Shown here piece by piece: positions 15,160-24,254 of a stretch of 64,000 nt of DNA (the first letter of the stretch is position 1; the number at the start of each line of letters is the position of its first letter). Location: assembly GCA_903843965.1 (NCBI GenBank), contig CAIMRY010000006.1, positions 98,642 to 162,641 of the forward strand, given 5' to 3'. Under the pieces are notes generated by a model. That model searched no databases. It had not been told where the DNA came from and saw nothing but the letters and a program-made list of their open reading frames with translations. The position numbers and the translations under genes were made by a program. Source of the stretch: an uncultured delta proteobacterium (lineage in GTDB: Bacteria; Desulfobacterota; Desulfovibrionia; Desulfovibrionales; Desulfovibrionaceae).

Positions 15160-17038
15160 GCCGGAAGCGCCCGCCCGCACCGAGGCCCTGTGCCCGGTCT
15201 GCCTGCGGCGGCTGCCCGCCCTGCGCGTGCGCCGTGGCGACGAGGTTTGCCACGAGGTTTGGCTCACGCGGGTCTGCCCGGAGCACGGCGAGGCCAGCGC
15301 GGTCATCTGGCGCGGACAGCCGGATTTCGACTCCTGGCGGCGGCCCAAGACCCCCTCGGTCCCGCCCGTGGTCCAGACGCGGGCTGGCCAGGGCTGTCCC
15401 TTTGACTGCGGCCTGTGCCCGGAGCACGGCCAGCACACCTGCACGGCGGTGGTCGAGGTCACGGACCGCTGCGACCTGGGCTGCCCGGTGTGCTTCGCCG
15501 GTTCCGGACCCGCTTCCGGCTGCGGGACGAACGCACAGGGCTGGGCCCGGTCCGCCTCCCCGCCGGAGCGATCCCCACGGTCCTGCAACCCGTTTGCCGA
15601 GCCTTCGTTTGCCGGGCCCCTGTTGGCCAGTGTTATTTTCATCGAGCCGTCGCCTGCCCGCAACTTTGCCGACCCAGCACCGGCCTGTTCTCCAGCGATT
15701 GTTCCGGCCCTGTCCGACCCTCCGCTGGCCGACCCCACCCTGGACATGCTGGCGCAGCGCCTGGCCGGGCTGCGGCGCGTGGCGGGCGCGTGCAACCTGC
15801 AGCTCTCCGGCGGGGAGCCCACCATGCGCGCGGACCTGCCGGAGATCATCGCCGCAGCGGCGGGCCTGGGCTTCGGCCTGGTGCAGCTGAACACCAACGG
15901 CCTGCGTCTGGGCAGCGAGCCGGGCTATGCGCAGCGGCTGGCCCAGGCCGGGCTGCAGTCCGTGTTCCTGCAATTCGACGGCCCGGACGAGGCCTGCCGG
16001 GTGCTGCGGGGCCGCCCGCTGCTGGCGCACAAGCTGCGCGCCCTGGACGCTTGCGCCGGGGCCGGGCTGGGAGTGGTGCTGGTGCCCACGCTGCTGCGCG
16101 GGGTCAACGAGCGGTTTCTGGGCGCGATCGTGCGGCTGGCCGTGGCGCGCATGCCCGTGGTGCGCGGTGTGCATTTCCAGCCTGCGGCCAGCTTCGGGCG
16201 CTTTCCCGGCCGGATGCGCGAGGCCGACCGCCTGACCCTGCCTGAGGTGCTGACCCTGCTGGTGGAGCAGAGCGGCGGCCAGCTGCGCGCCCAGGACTTC
16301 CACCCGCCGGGCTGCGAGCACGAGCGCTGCTCCTTCAGCGGCCGCTTCGCCATGCTGGACGGGCGGCTGACCCCCCTGGCCGGGGGCGGCTGCTGCGAGC
16401 CGGGGCCGCTGACGCCCGGCCAAGCATTCGGCCAGCCGTTGGCCCAGGAGTTGGTCCCGTCATTCGGCCAGGCATCCGGCCAGGCATCCGGCCAGGCATT
16501 TGGCCAGGCATCCGGCCAGGCATTTGGCCAGGCATCCGGCCAGACATCGGACCAGACATCGGACCAGGCACCCGGCCAAGCATCCGGCCAGATATCCGGC
16601 CAGCCTTTCCGACAGACACACGGCCAGACATTCGGCCAGTCGGCAACCCAGCCGCCGGACAAATCATCGGACCAGCCGCCGGATCAGCCGTCGGACCAGC
16701 CGTCCGGCGAGCCGATTCCCCCGTCCGCAGCCGAAGGGGCGCGCCGGGCCAAAAGCTCCGTGGCCGTGCAGTGGGCCCCTGCGCCAGCCCAGCCCGCACC
16801 GGGCATCCCTGACGCCGCCGGGCGCGACGACTTCGAGCGCTTTCTGGCCGGGCGCGGGGCGGACAAGCGCCTCAGCATCTCGTGCATGGCCTTCCAGGAC
16901 GCGCTCACCCTGGACCTGGAGCGGGTGCGCGGCTGCTGCATCCACACCCAGGCCCCGGACGGGCGGCTGGTGCCCTTTTGCCTGTACAACCTGACCGCTG
17001 CGGACGGCACGGCCCTGTACCGAAGGAGGCGCGGATGA
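15152..17038 (+). CDS. Radical SAM protein of the mop maturation cluster, with two unusual inserts
   Basis: 628 residues; ATG at 15152 overlaps the previous stop by 8 bases. The N-terminal Cys-rich knuckle (CPVCLRRL near 10, CPEHGE near 45, then CPFDCGLCPEHG near 84) precedes the radical SAM motif C107-x3-C111-x2-C114 (CDLGCPVCF). Downstream blocks LQLSGGEPTMRADL near 215 and VFLQFDGPDEACR near 270 fit the SAM barrel. Insert 1 (about 118-193, Ser/Pro/Ala-rich) sits directly after the cluster motif. Insert 2 (about 422-526) is mostly GQAS/GQAF/SDQ repeats from 12-nt DNA units. After it come SISCMAFQDA and RGCCIHTQAPDG, a second Cys region. I recall the Desulfovibrio family being called TrsS; substrate unknown. 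Confidence 0.8.
   Translation: MAEPEAPARTEALCPVCLRRLPALRVRRGDEVCHEVWLTRVCPEHGEASAVIWRGQPDFDSWRRPKTPSVPPVVQTRAGQGCPFDCGLCPEHGQHTCTAVVEVTDRCDLGCPVCFAGSGPASGCGTNAQGWARSASPPERSPRSCNPFAEPSFAGPLLASVIFIEPSPARNFADPAPACSPAIVPALSDPPLADPTLDMLAQRLAGLRRVAGACNLQLSGGEPTMRADLPEIIAAAAGLGFGLVQLNTNGLRLGSEPGYAQRLAQAGLQSVFLQFDGPDEACRVLRGRPLLAHKLRALDACAGAGLGVVLVPTLLRGVNERFLGAIVRLAVARMPVVRGVHFQPAASFGRFPGRMREADRLTLPEVLTLLVEQSGGQLRAQDFHPPGCEHERCSFSGRFAMLDGRLTPLAGGGCCEPGPLTPGQAFGQPLAQELVPSFGQASGQASGQAFGQASGQAFGQASGQTSDQTSDQAPGQASGQISGQPFRQTHGQTFGQSATQPPDKSSDQPPDQPSDQPSGEPIPPSAAEGARRAKSSVAVQWAPAPAQPAPGIPDAAGRDDFERFLAGRGADKRLSISCMAFQDALTLDLERVRGCCIHTQAPDGRLVPFCLYNLTAADGTALYRRRRG
16419..16715 (+). repeat. 12-nt tandem repeat tract inside the radical SAM gene
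   Basis: About 20 imperfect copies of GGCCAGGCATCC/GGCCAGGCATTT, decaying into ggaccagacatc and ccggatcagccg variants. They encode Gly-Gln-Ala-Ser/Phe and later Ser-Asp-Gln-Pro. The unit length keeps the frame. The variation between units suggests slippage followed by drift. Confidence 0.9.
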
Positions 17039-18078
17039 GGCTGACCCCCCTGGACCCCTGGCTGGTGGAGCGCATGGGTCTGTCCGAGCTGCGGCCCGAG
17101 GACGTGTCGGCCTGGCAGCTGCGCGAGCTGCGCGCAACCTTGGCCTGGGCCAAGGCGGCCAGCCCCTTCCACGCCCGGCGGCTGGCGAACGTCGACCCGG
17201 CGGACCTGCGCGGGCCGGACGACCTGGCCCGGCTGCCGCGCATGACCGCCGCCGACCTGGCCACGCCCGGGCTGCTCGCCGTGTCCCAGGACGGGGTGGC
17301 GCGGGTGGTCAGCCTGCGCACCTCCGGGTCCAGCGGCCCGCCCAAGCGCCTGCTGTTCACCGAGGCCGACCTGGCGCGCACCCTGGAGTTCTTTGTGGTC
17401 GGCATGGCCACTCTGGCCCGCCAGGGCGACACCGCGCTGGTGCTGCTGCCCAGCCGCCGGGATCTGGGCGTGGCCGACCTGCTCTCCCGCGCGCTGCCGC
17501 ACCTCGGGGCCAGGGCCGTGCACCCGGCCGAGGGCTGGACCCCGGCGGACCTGCCTGCGCTGATCAGTGACCAGGGCGTGAGCGTGCTGGTGGCCGCGCC
17601 CGCGCAGCTGCGCACCCTGCTGGACCAGGCCGGGACCAGCTCCGTCTGCCGGGCCTGCCTGCGCACGGTGCTCTCCAGCGGGGAGCCGCTGTCCTTGGGG
17701 CTGCGCGTCCAGGTGGAAAGCGCCTGGGGCTGCGAGGTCTTCGACCACTGGGGCATGACCGAAAGCGGCTATGGCGGGGGGGTGGAATGTTTTGCCCACA
17801 GCGGGTACCATCTGCGCGAGGCCGACCTGCTGGTGGAGGTGGCCGACCCGGCCACGGGACGACCCCTGCCGCCGGGCCAGACCGGGGAGATTTTGCTGAC
17901 CACCCTGGGCCCGCGCGCCCTGCCCCTGGTGCGCCACCAGACCGGGGACGCGGCCCGCTGGCTGCTGGGCCCCTGCCCCTGCGGCAGCGCCCTGCGGCGG
18001 CTGGGCCCGGTGCAGGGGCGGCTGGGACCAGGCGGGGCGGGCGTCACGCAACCCGCAAAGGGACAAGGCAGGCCATGA
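17035..18078 (+). CDS. AMP-dependent ligase/synthetase-like protein (DVU1553-like, PaaK-related)
   Basis: 347 residues, ATG overlapping the radical SAM stop (ATGA), with AAGGAGG upstream. The adenylate-forming P-loop is LRTSGSSGPPKRLLFTEADL near 93. The later block DHWGMTESGYGGGVECF near 238 and the hinge TGDAARWL near 300 match phenylacetate-CoA-ligase-like enzymes. It is about 80-90 residues shorter than PaaK and has almost no C-terminal lid domain, so it may adenylate a substrate rather than make a CoA ester. Position inside the mop maturation cluster suggests a role in activating a cofactor or carboxylate; that is inference. Confidence 0.8.
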   Translation: MRLTPLDPWLVERMGLSELRPEDVSAWQLRELRATLAWAKAASPFHARRLANVDPADLRGPDDLARLPRMTAADLATPGLLAVSQDGVARVVSLRTSGSSGPPKRLLFTEADLARTLEFFVVGMATLARQGDTALVLLPSRRDLGVADLLSRALPHLGARAVHPAEGWTPADLPALISDQGVSVLVAAPAQLRTLLDQAGTSSVCRACLRTVLSSGEPLSLGLRVQVESAWGCEVFDHWGMTESGYGGGVECFAHSGYHLREADLLVEVADPATGRPLPPGQTGEILLTTLGPRALPLVRHQTGDAARWLLGPCPCGSALRRLGPVQGRLGPGGAGVTQPAKGQGRP

Positions 18079-19178
18079 GCGACATTCTGCATACGCTGCT
18101 GGAGCGGCTGGAGCGCGGCGAAACCGTGGTCCAGGCCACCATCCTGACCCATGAGGGAAGCACCCCGCGCTCGGCCGGCAGCCGCATGCTGCTGGGGGCC
18201 GGCCTGCGCGACGGCCTGCGCATACTTGCGGGCACCGTGGGCGGCGGCCTGGTGGAGGCCCGGGTCATGGAGGCCGCTGCCGGGGTTCTGGCGGGCGGCC
18301 AGCGCCGCGTGGAGCAGTTCGACCTCACGGGCGAGCTGGCCGCCGGGGCGGACATGATCTGCGGCGGGCGGCTGCGCGTGTTTCTGGAGCGGCTGGGCCC
18401 GGATGACCTGCCCCTGTTCCGCCGCCTGGACCAGGCCCTGGCCCTGGGGCTGCGCTGCCTGCGGCTCACGCCGCTCGGGCCCGGCCCGGCGAGCCTGCTT
18501 GTGTCCGGCGAAGGCAAAGGTGCTGCGGACGCCAACAAGGCTGTGGACGAGGCCGTGGGCGACGCCGTGGACGAGGAGCTGGGCCTTGCCGCCTGGCGCG
18601 CCGGGGCGGACATCGCCGCGCCCATGGTCATCGAGGCCGGGGGCCGGTCCTTTGCCCTGGAGCCCTGGGCTGCGGCCAACCCGCTCCTGATCTTCGGCGC
18701 GGGGCACGTGTCGCGGCCCACGGCCCAGGTGGCGGCCATGGTCGGCTTCCGGGTCACGGTGCTGGACGACCGCCCGGAATTCGCCAACGCCGAGCGCTTT
18801 CCCCAGGCCCAGACGCGCGTGCTCGCCTCCTATGCGGACTGCTTTGCCGGGCTGCCCGCCGGGCCGGAGACCTTTGTGGTCATCCTCACGCGCGGGCACG
18901 TGCACGACGCCGAGGTGCTGGCCCAGGCCCTGCGCACCCGCGCCGGATACATCGGCATGATCGGCAGTCGCCGCAAGCGCGACGCGGTGTACGCGCGGCT
19001 GCTCGGCCAGGGCTTTGGCCAGGCCGACCTGGACCGGGTGCGCTGCCCGGTGGGCCTGGCCATCGGGGCCGAAACGCCCGAGGAGATCGCAGTGAGCATC
19101 AACGCCGAACTCATCGCCTGCCGGGCCGGGGCCGCCTGTGGCCAGAAGGCAGAGCCCACAAGCGGGACGCGGCAATGA
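18075..19178 (+). CDS. xdhC: XdhC/CoxI family maturation factor
   Basis: 367 residues. XdhC proteins receive Mo-cofactor, protect it while it is sulfurated, and insert it into xanthine-oxidase-family enzymes. The N-terminal domain has ATILTHEGSTPRSAGSRML near 20. The C-terminal Rossmann domain has LLIFGAGHVSRPTAQVAAM near 204, LDDRPEFANAERFP near 230 and GYIGMIGSRRKRDAV near 293. The central segment has a short charged repeat (NKAVDEAVGDAVDEE near 153). Its start overlaps the ligase stop (ATGA) and its stop overlaps the next start. The obvious client is Mop. Confidence 0.92.
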   Translation: MSDILHTLLERLERGETVVQATILTHEGSTPRSAGSRMLLGAGLRDGLRILAGTVGGGLVEARVMEAAAGVLAGGQRRVEQFDLTGELAAGADMICGGRLRVFLERLGPDDLPLFRRLDQALALGLRCLRLTPLGPGPASLLVSGEGKGAADANKAVDEAVGDAVDEELGLAAWRAGADIAAPMVIEAGGRSFALEPWAAANPLLIFGAGHVSRPTAQVAAMVGFRVTVLDDRPEFANAERFPQAQTRVLASYADCFAGLPAGPETFVVILTRGHVHDAEVLAQALRTRAGYIGMIGSRRKRDAVYARLLGQGFGQADLDRVRCPVGLAIGAETPEEIAVSINAELIACRAGAACGQKAEPTSGTRQ

Positions 19179-20350
19179 CGCGCCTGGGCGCAGTGATCCT
19201 GGCCGCTGGCCAGTCCACGCGCCTGGGCGAGCACAAGCCCCTGGCCCGGGTGGGCGGGCGCACGCTGCTGGAGCACGCGGCGGAACTGTTCCGCACCGTC
19301 GGGGCGCACACGATCCTGGCCGTGGCCGGGCACCGCGCCCCGGAGACCCTGGGCGAGGCCCGGCGGCTGGGCATTCGCGCCGTGGTCAACGAGGACTACG
19401 CCGGGGGCATGTTCACCTCGGCGGCCGCAGGCCTGCGCGAGCTGGACACCCGGCGCGAGGGCCTGGACGCCGTGTTCGTGCTGCCTGTGGACATTCCGCT
19501 GGTGCGGCCCCAGACCCTGCGGCTGCTGCTCACGCGTTTCGCCTTGGCCCCGGCTGCGGTGCTGCACCCGGTGTTTCACAAGCGGCTGGAGTCCGGGCAG
19601 GTGCGGCTGGCCTCCGGGCGCGGGCACCCGCCGCTCATCAAAGCCCGGCACTGCGCGGAGGTTGCGGCCTGGACCGGGCCCGGCGGCCTGTCCGGGGCCC
19701 TGCAGGACCTGGAGGCGCGCCACGGTGCGGCGGATGTGCCCTGCGCCGACCGGAACATCCATTTCGACGTGGACACCCAGGCCGACCTGGCCGAGGCCCG
19801 GCAACGCTTTGAGCGCCGGGGCATCCCCACGCCGGAGGAGGCCGAGGCGCTGCTGGACCTGCACCAGGCCGGGCCGCGCGGCCTGGCCCATGGCCGGGGC
19901 GTGGCCCGCGCCGCGCTGTGCCTGGCCGCCGCCCTCAACGCGCGCGGGGCCGGACTGGACCTGGAGTTGGTGGAGTCCGCCGCGCTGTTGCACGACATCG
20001 CCAAGGGCAGCCCCAGACACGAGGCGACGGGCGCGGCCCTGCTGGACAGCCAGGGCTATGGCCCGGTGGCGCGCATCGTGGCGGCGCATCGCGACATTCC
20101 GCCCGAGGCCGTGGACGGGCTCACCGAGCGCGAGCTTGTCTACTTCGCGGACAAGCTGGTGCGCGGCAGCGACCTGGTGGACGTGCCCGCGCGCTTTCAG
20201 GACAAGCTGGACCTCTTCCAGGGCGACGCCGAGGCCACGAGCGCCATCCGCAGCAGGCTGAAAAACGCCCTGGCCATGCAGCGGCGCATCGAGACCGAGG
20301 CGGGCGGGATGGGCCTGGCGCGGCTGTTGGACAAAATTGCGGCCGAATGA
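19175..20350 (+). CDS. MocA-type nucleotidyltransferase fused to an HD-domain (DVU1551-like)
   Basis: 391 residues, start overlapping the xdhC stop. N-terminal domain (1-215): AVILAAGQSTRLGEHKPLA near 6 is the NTP-binding loop of the MobA/MocA/IspD superfamily, and HFDVDTQADL near 196 ends the fold. MocA adds CMP to molybdopterin to give MCD, the cofactor form used by Mop, so this is the likely cytidylyltransferase. C-terminal domain (about 225-391): an HD phosphohydrolase core AALLHDIAKGSPRHEATGA near 269, possibly hydrolysing a nucleotide or pyrophosphate product. The fusion suggests coupled steps of cofactor metabolism. Confidence 0.88.
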   Translation: MTRLGAVILAAGQSTRLGEHKPLARVGGRTLLEHAAELFRTVGAHTILAVAGHRAPETLGEARRLGIRAVVNEDYAGGMFTSAAAGLRELDTRREGLDAVFVLPVDIPLVRPQTLRLLLTRFALAPAAVLHPVFHKRLESGQVRLASGRGHPPLIKARHCAEVAAWTGPGGLSGALQDLEARHGAADVPCADRNIHFDVDTQADLAEARQRFERRGIPTPEEAEALLDLHQAGPRGLAHGRGVARAALCLAAALNARGAGLDLELVESAALLHDIAKGSPRHEATGAALLDSQGYGPVARIVAAHRDIPPEAVDGLTERELVYFADKLVRGSDLVDVPARFQDKLDLFQGDAEATSAIRSRLKNALAMQRRIETEAGGMGLARLLDKIAAE

Positions 20351-20388
20351 GGGGTTGCGAATGAGGGCCGGGACATGAGGGACGCGAC

Positions 20389-21030
20389 ATGAAAGATGGG
20401 GTGACCGTCCTGCTGCTGCGCCACGGTGAGATCGTGCAGACCGCGCCGCGCTGTTTTGTGGGCCAGCGCGACCTGCCCCTGACCGCCACGGGCAGGCGCC
20501 AGGCCGAGGCCTGGGCCCCGGTGCTGGCCGGGCTGAAGCTCGGCAAGGCCTGGTGTTCGGATTTATCGCGCGCGCGCGACACGGCGGCCCTGGCCCTGGC
20601 CGGAAGCGGCATCACGGCCACGGCCCTGCCGCAGCTGCGGGAGATCAGCCTGGGCGGCTGGGAGGGCCTCAGCGCCGACGAGGTGCGCCAGCGCTTTCCC
20701 GGCGAGTACGAGCGGCGCGGGACCGACCTGGCCGGGGTTGCGCCCGCTGGCGGGGAGAGCTTCGCCCAGGCCCAGGACAGGGCCTGGACCGCCCTTTGCG
20801 GCATTGTGGCGGGCCGCAACGGCTGGCTGCTGGTTGTGGCCCACGCCGGGATCAACCGGGCGCTCATCTGCCGGGTGCTGGGCCTGCCCCTGGCCGAGTT
20901 GTTTTTGCTGGGCCAGGAGTACTGCGCCCTGAACATCCTGGAGTTCCCGCGCCAGGGCCGGGCGCGGCTGGCGGCGCTGAACCTGCCGCCCGGCGGCGCT
21001 GCGCAGCGGCTGGGTTTGCCGGGCAGATGA
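20389..21030 (+). CDS. Histidine phosphatase (CobC/PGAM-like)
   Basis: 213 residues. VLLLRHGEIVQTAPRCFVG near 6 is the RHG phosphohistidine motif. GGWEGLSADEVRQRFPGEY near 86 is typical of alpha-ribazole phosphatase (CobC)-like members, and VVAHAGINRALICRVLGLPL near 148 supplies the second catalytic His. It is the last gene of the Mop cluster, 38 bases after the NTP-transferase/HD gene. It could dephosphorylate a nucleotide intermediate of the cofactor pathway, but a cobalamin role cannot be excluded from sequence. Confidence 0.82.
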   Translation: MKDGVTVLLLRHGEIVQTAPRCFVGQRDLPLTATGRRQAEAWAPVLAGLKLGKAWCSDLSRARDTAALALAGSGITATALPQLREISLGGWEGLSADEVRQRFPGEYERRGTDLAGVAPAGGESFAQAQDRAWTALCGIVAGRNGWLLVVAHAGINRALICRVLGLPLAELFLLGQEYCALNILEFPRQGRARLAALNLPPGGAAQRLGLPGR

Positions 21031-21374
21031 GTGGCAGGTAAATGCGGGGCAGGAAGATGCGGGGGCCCGCCGGGGCCGGGCGTTCAGGCCGGGCGTTGAG
21101 GCCGTGCGTTGAAGCCGTGCGTTGAAGCCGGGCGTTCAGGCCTGGAGGTGAAGTCTGCTGCGTTGATACGTAGATGTGTGGCTGCGTACGCATTTTCCCG
21201 GAGCGGGTTCAGCGCCCAGGCCGGCACTATATTTTGCGCGTATCCGCCCATTTCCACACTGCCGCACACGCGCCGAGACACGCCAATACGTACGAACCTG
21301 CGTAGCGCCGCCGCCTTTGACTCAGCCAAAACCCTCCAGCCCGGCGTTGCCGCCAGGGGAACCTCCGGCGTGGT
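21031..21374. other. Gene-free stretch between convergent genes, containing a 13-nt tandem repeat
   Basis: 344 bases between convergently oriented genes. It holds six 13-nt repeats (21074-21151) and an AT-richer block near 21160-21300 with several tacgta/tacgca words but no ORF I can support. No clear rho-independent terminator is visible. Confidence 0.5.
21074..21151 (+). repeat. 13-nt tandem repeat, six copies
   Basis: Units ggccgggcgttCA, ggccgggcgttGA, ggccgtgcgttGA, agccgtgcgttGA, agccgggcgttCA, ggcctggaggtGA start at 21074, 21087, 21100, 21113, 21126 and 21139. The phase is exact although bases vary. Confidence 0.85.
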
Positions 21375-24254
21375 CTAGGTTTCGGCTGCCTGGGCCTCTG
21401 CCCCGCATTCCCGGCGCGTGGGGGCCAACAGCCCGGCCAGGGCGTAGAGCACGAGCGAGGCGTAGAAGACCCAGGAGTAGCCGCAGCTCACGGCCAAGAG
21501 GTTGGCCAGGGGCGTGGCCACCACGGACAGCGCGCCGTTGACGCTCCAGGCCCAGGGGATGAACGGGCAGCGTGCGCCCCGGTAGGTGGACAGGGCCAGG
21601 GGAAAGGGCATGCCCATGCAGAAGCCGAGCGGCGCGGCGATGCCCACGGCCAGCGCGATCTTGGCCGGGTCGGGCCAGGCCAGGGCCAGGTCCAGCAGGC
21701 GCGGCAAAAGCAGGCCGGAGCAGGCGGCCAGGGCGGCGGCCAGGGCGCAGGCCAGGCGGATGCCCTGGCGCGGCCTGGGCACAAAGCGGCTGGAAAAGGC
21801 GCTGCCCAGCCCGGAGGCGATGAGCATGGCCGAGAGCACCAGGGCAAAGGCCAGGGTCGGGTCGTTGAGAAAGAAGGTGAAGCGCTCGATGAGCACGATC
21901 TCCACGAACAAGAACCCCAGGCCCAGGCACATGAAAAAGCCGAACCCGCCCAGCACCTCGCCCCCGGCCATGCCGCCCAGCCCGCGCCGCCGCAGCAGCG
22001 GCAGCAGAAAGACCACCAGGGCGAACACGGCGGCCTGGGCCAGCACGGCCACGTTGACCAGATAGCCGATCTCCTGGCGCGGCAAAATCTCGATGCGCCG
22101 CAGCGCCGCCGGAATCTGCCCCAGGCGGATGATCTCGTGGAAAAAGGGCCGGTCCTGGGTGCTGGGCGCCAGGTTGAAGAAGCGGAAGCTGGAGGAGCTG
22201 GCCGTGCCGTCGCGCAGAAAGGCCACCAGGTCGTCCATGAGCGCGTCGCGCGCGGGCGGGCCGTTGTCGGCCAGGCCGGGTAGGCCGGACTGCTCACCCA
22301 GGCCCGCGTCCTGGCCTGCCGCAAGGGTTCCGTTGGCGGCGGCTGTAACGCCAGTCGCAGCAGAAGCATTGGCCGCCACAATCCCGCCCGCCACTGTCCC
22401 TGCTCCTGCAACAGACTCGTTGCCCGTCGGTCCGCTGGCCGCAGGTCCGCTGGCCGCGCCCGCGCGCACCGGCCCGGCGGCCTCGCTGGTCACGTTCTCA
22501 AAGGACACCGGCGGCAGGTCGTTGTACACCTCCACCGTGGCCGGGTCGATGCCGGGGAAATAGGGCGTGTCGAAGCTGCGCTCCGCCGCAAAGGCGCGTG
22601 CGGCGGCGATGTCGCGCGCATCAAAGGCCAGGCGCGAGACGAGAATCCGCGCGGTGAAGGAGCTGCGCACCACGATCAGGTGGGCCGCCGGGTCGTGCAC
22701 GCCCGCCAGGGCCAGCCCCAGGCGCACCGTGGCCACGGCCTTGAGCGCGTAGACTGGCAGCTCGCCGATGCCCATGGGCAGGGACAACAGCCCGTCCGCC
22801 GCAAGCGCGCGGTAGAGCCGGGCGATGCCCTCGACGGTGAGCAGGTACTTGTTGGCCTGGCCCTGGTCCAGGAACTCCGGGGACACGTCGATGAGGCTGT
22901 ACGGGACCTCGGCCTGGCCGGCCAGGACCAGGGGCGAGCCCAGGCGCGGGGGCGTGGCCTGGCCCGTGGGCGCGTCGGTCCCGGCGGCAAAGGCCGCTGC
23001 CGGGGCCAGCAGCCTGCGAGGCGGCGGCGGGTATTTCCTGGGCCGGGCCGGGCCGCCTGTCTGGATATCCGCCTGGATATCCGCCGGGCCATTCGCCTGG
23101 GCTGCATCGGCCCCGACCGTGGCGTTGGCTTCGGAAATGTTTTCGGGCCTGGTCACGGGCAGACGCAGCGCGTAGCTCACCGGCGCGCTGGAGGGCGCGT
23201 GCCCGGCCAGGATGGCCAAAAGCACCGGGTCGCTCTCCACGGTGTCCACGTGGCGCGCGCCCAGCTCCAGCGCCTCGCGCGGGCGGAAGCCGCCGCGCCC
23301 CCCGGCCAGCAGCACGCGCTTTTGCGGGCGCAGAACGTACGGCAGGGAGTCCAGGGCCGCGCCCAGGTAGCCCAGGTCCACGGCCCCCGGGCGCGGCAGG
23401 GACACCAGCCGCTCGCCGTCGCGGTACAGGCCCAGGGCCTGTGGCGGGCCGCCAGCGCCCAGCAGCGCGTAGTTGTTCGAAAGATCCGGGTCGTGGCGCT
23501 CCAGGTAGCTGGACAGAAGCTGGTAGTAGCCCCGGGCGGAGCGCACCTCCAGGAGCACGCGGTTGTTCTCCACGTTCATGGCCATGGACACGGGCTTGTA
23601 CTGGCTGAAGGCGGCGTTGTTGCGCTCCAGCACCAGGGCGCCCGCCCCGGCCAGGACCAGAAGCGCCAGCCCGGCCAGGGCGGCGCGCACCGGGCCAGTG
23701 GCCCTGGGCAGGCTGGTCAGGGCGGCCAGGGCCAGGGGCGGCAGCAAAAACAGCGGCAGGTGGAAGGGGTGCACCAGGGACATGCACAGCAGAAGCGCCG
23801 CCGCGCCCAGGCCCGCGCCCACCAGGTCGGCCATGTAGACCTTGGGGATGTTCTCCTGGCCCGCCAGAAACGAGAGCCCCACGTACAGCCCGGAGGCGAA
23901 GAAGAAGGGGAACAGGGCCAGGTAGTACTTGCCGATGTTCAAGAGCTGCCCGGCGAAGAGCACCTCGTTCTGCAGCTCCAGCGGGTTGAAGGGGATGAGC
24001 CCCAGCGCGGCGTACCCGCCGGAGACCAAAAGCAGCATGGCCACGGGCAGGGCGTAGAACAGGGCCTCGGCCCGGCGCAGAAAGGCCGGTCCGAACAGGC
24101 AGAGCACCACGCCGCTGACGGAATATCCGGCCATGGCCATGGAGATGACCCAGTAGCCGTATTCCGACCAGTTGGTGATGGCGAAGTGGCGTACGAGGAA
24201 GATCTCAAACGCTATGGAGGCGAGGCAGACCAGGAAGATGCCGACGTAGCGCAT
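21375..24254 (-). CDS. Membrane protein with a central spermidine-synthase-like domain
   Basis: 959 residues. The N-terminal third has about six to seven hydrophobic helices starting MRYVGIFLVCLASIAFEIF. The middle part (about 250-600) resembles the Rossmann domain of polyamine aminopropyltransferases: LDSLPYVLRPQKRVLLAGG near 300 and VDTVESDPVLLAIL near 335. The C-terminal third (from about 715) is again a multi-helix membrane block with a GFFMCLGLGFLFVEIVLIERF stretch common to fused spermidine-synthase membrane proteins. The methylthioadenosine site looks incomplete, so enzymatic activity is uncertain. Two Ala/Gly-rich inserts (near 380-430 and 590-660) look like low-complexity expansions. 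It is a single gene facing the mop operon tail-to-tail. Confidence 0.75.
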   Translation of the reverse strand: MRYVGIFLVCLASIAFEIFLVRHFAITNWSEYGYWVISMAMAGYSVSGVVLCLFGPAFLRRAEALFYALPVAMLLLVSGGYAALGLIPFNPLELQNEVLFAGQLLNIGKYYLALFPFFFASGLYVGLSFLAGQENIPKVYMADLVGAGLGAAALLLCMSLVHPFHLPLFLLPPLALAALTSLPRATGPVRAALAGLALLVLAGAGALVLERNNAAFSQYKPVSMAMNVENNRVLLEVRSARGYYQLLSSYLERHDPDLSNNYALLGAGGPPQALGLYRDGERLVSLPRPGAVDLGYLGAALDSLPYVLRPQKRVLLAGGRGGFRPREALELGARHVDTVESDPVLLAILAGHAPSSAPVSYALRLPVTRPENISEANATVGADAAQANGPADIQADIQTGGPARPRKYPPPPRRLLAPAAAFAAGTDAPTGQATPPRLGSPLVLAGQAEVPYSLIDVSPEFLDQGQANKYLLTVEGIARLYRALAADGLLSLPMGIGELPVYALKAVATVRLGLALAGVHDPAAHLIVVRSSFTARILVSRLAFDARDIAAARAFAAERSFDTPYFPGIDPATVEVYNDLPPVSFENVTSEAAGPVRAGAASGPAASGPTGNESVAGAGTVAGGIVAANASAATGVTAAANGTLAAGQDAGLGEQSGLPGLADNGPPARDALMDDLVAFLRDGTASSSSFRFFNLAPSTQDRPFFHEIIRLGQIPAALRRIEILPRQEIGYLVNVAVLAQAAVFALVVFLLPLLRRRGLGGMAGGEVLGGFGFFMCLGLGFLFVEIVLIERFTFFLNDPTLAFALVLSAMLIASGLGSAFSSRFVPRPRQGIRLACALAAALAACSGLLLPRLLDLALAWPDPAKIALAVGIAAPLGFCMGMPFPLALSTYRGARCPFIPWAWSVNGALSVVATPLANLLAVSCGYSWVFYASLVLYALAGLLAPTRRECGAEAQAAET

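Noticed and set aside
16419..16715. Repeat tract considered as a CRISPR array
   Set aside because: Units are contiguous, only 12 nt long and vary between copies; there are no spacers, and no cas genes are in the window.
21074..21151. 13-nt repeats considered as iterons of a replication origin
   Set aside because: No Rep gene, no AT-rich unwinding block of the right kind and no DnaA boxes beside it; other repeats of this style occur throughout the window.
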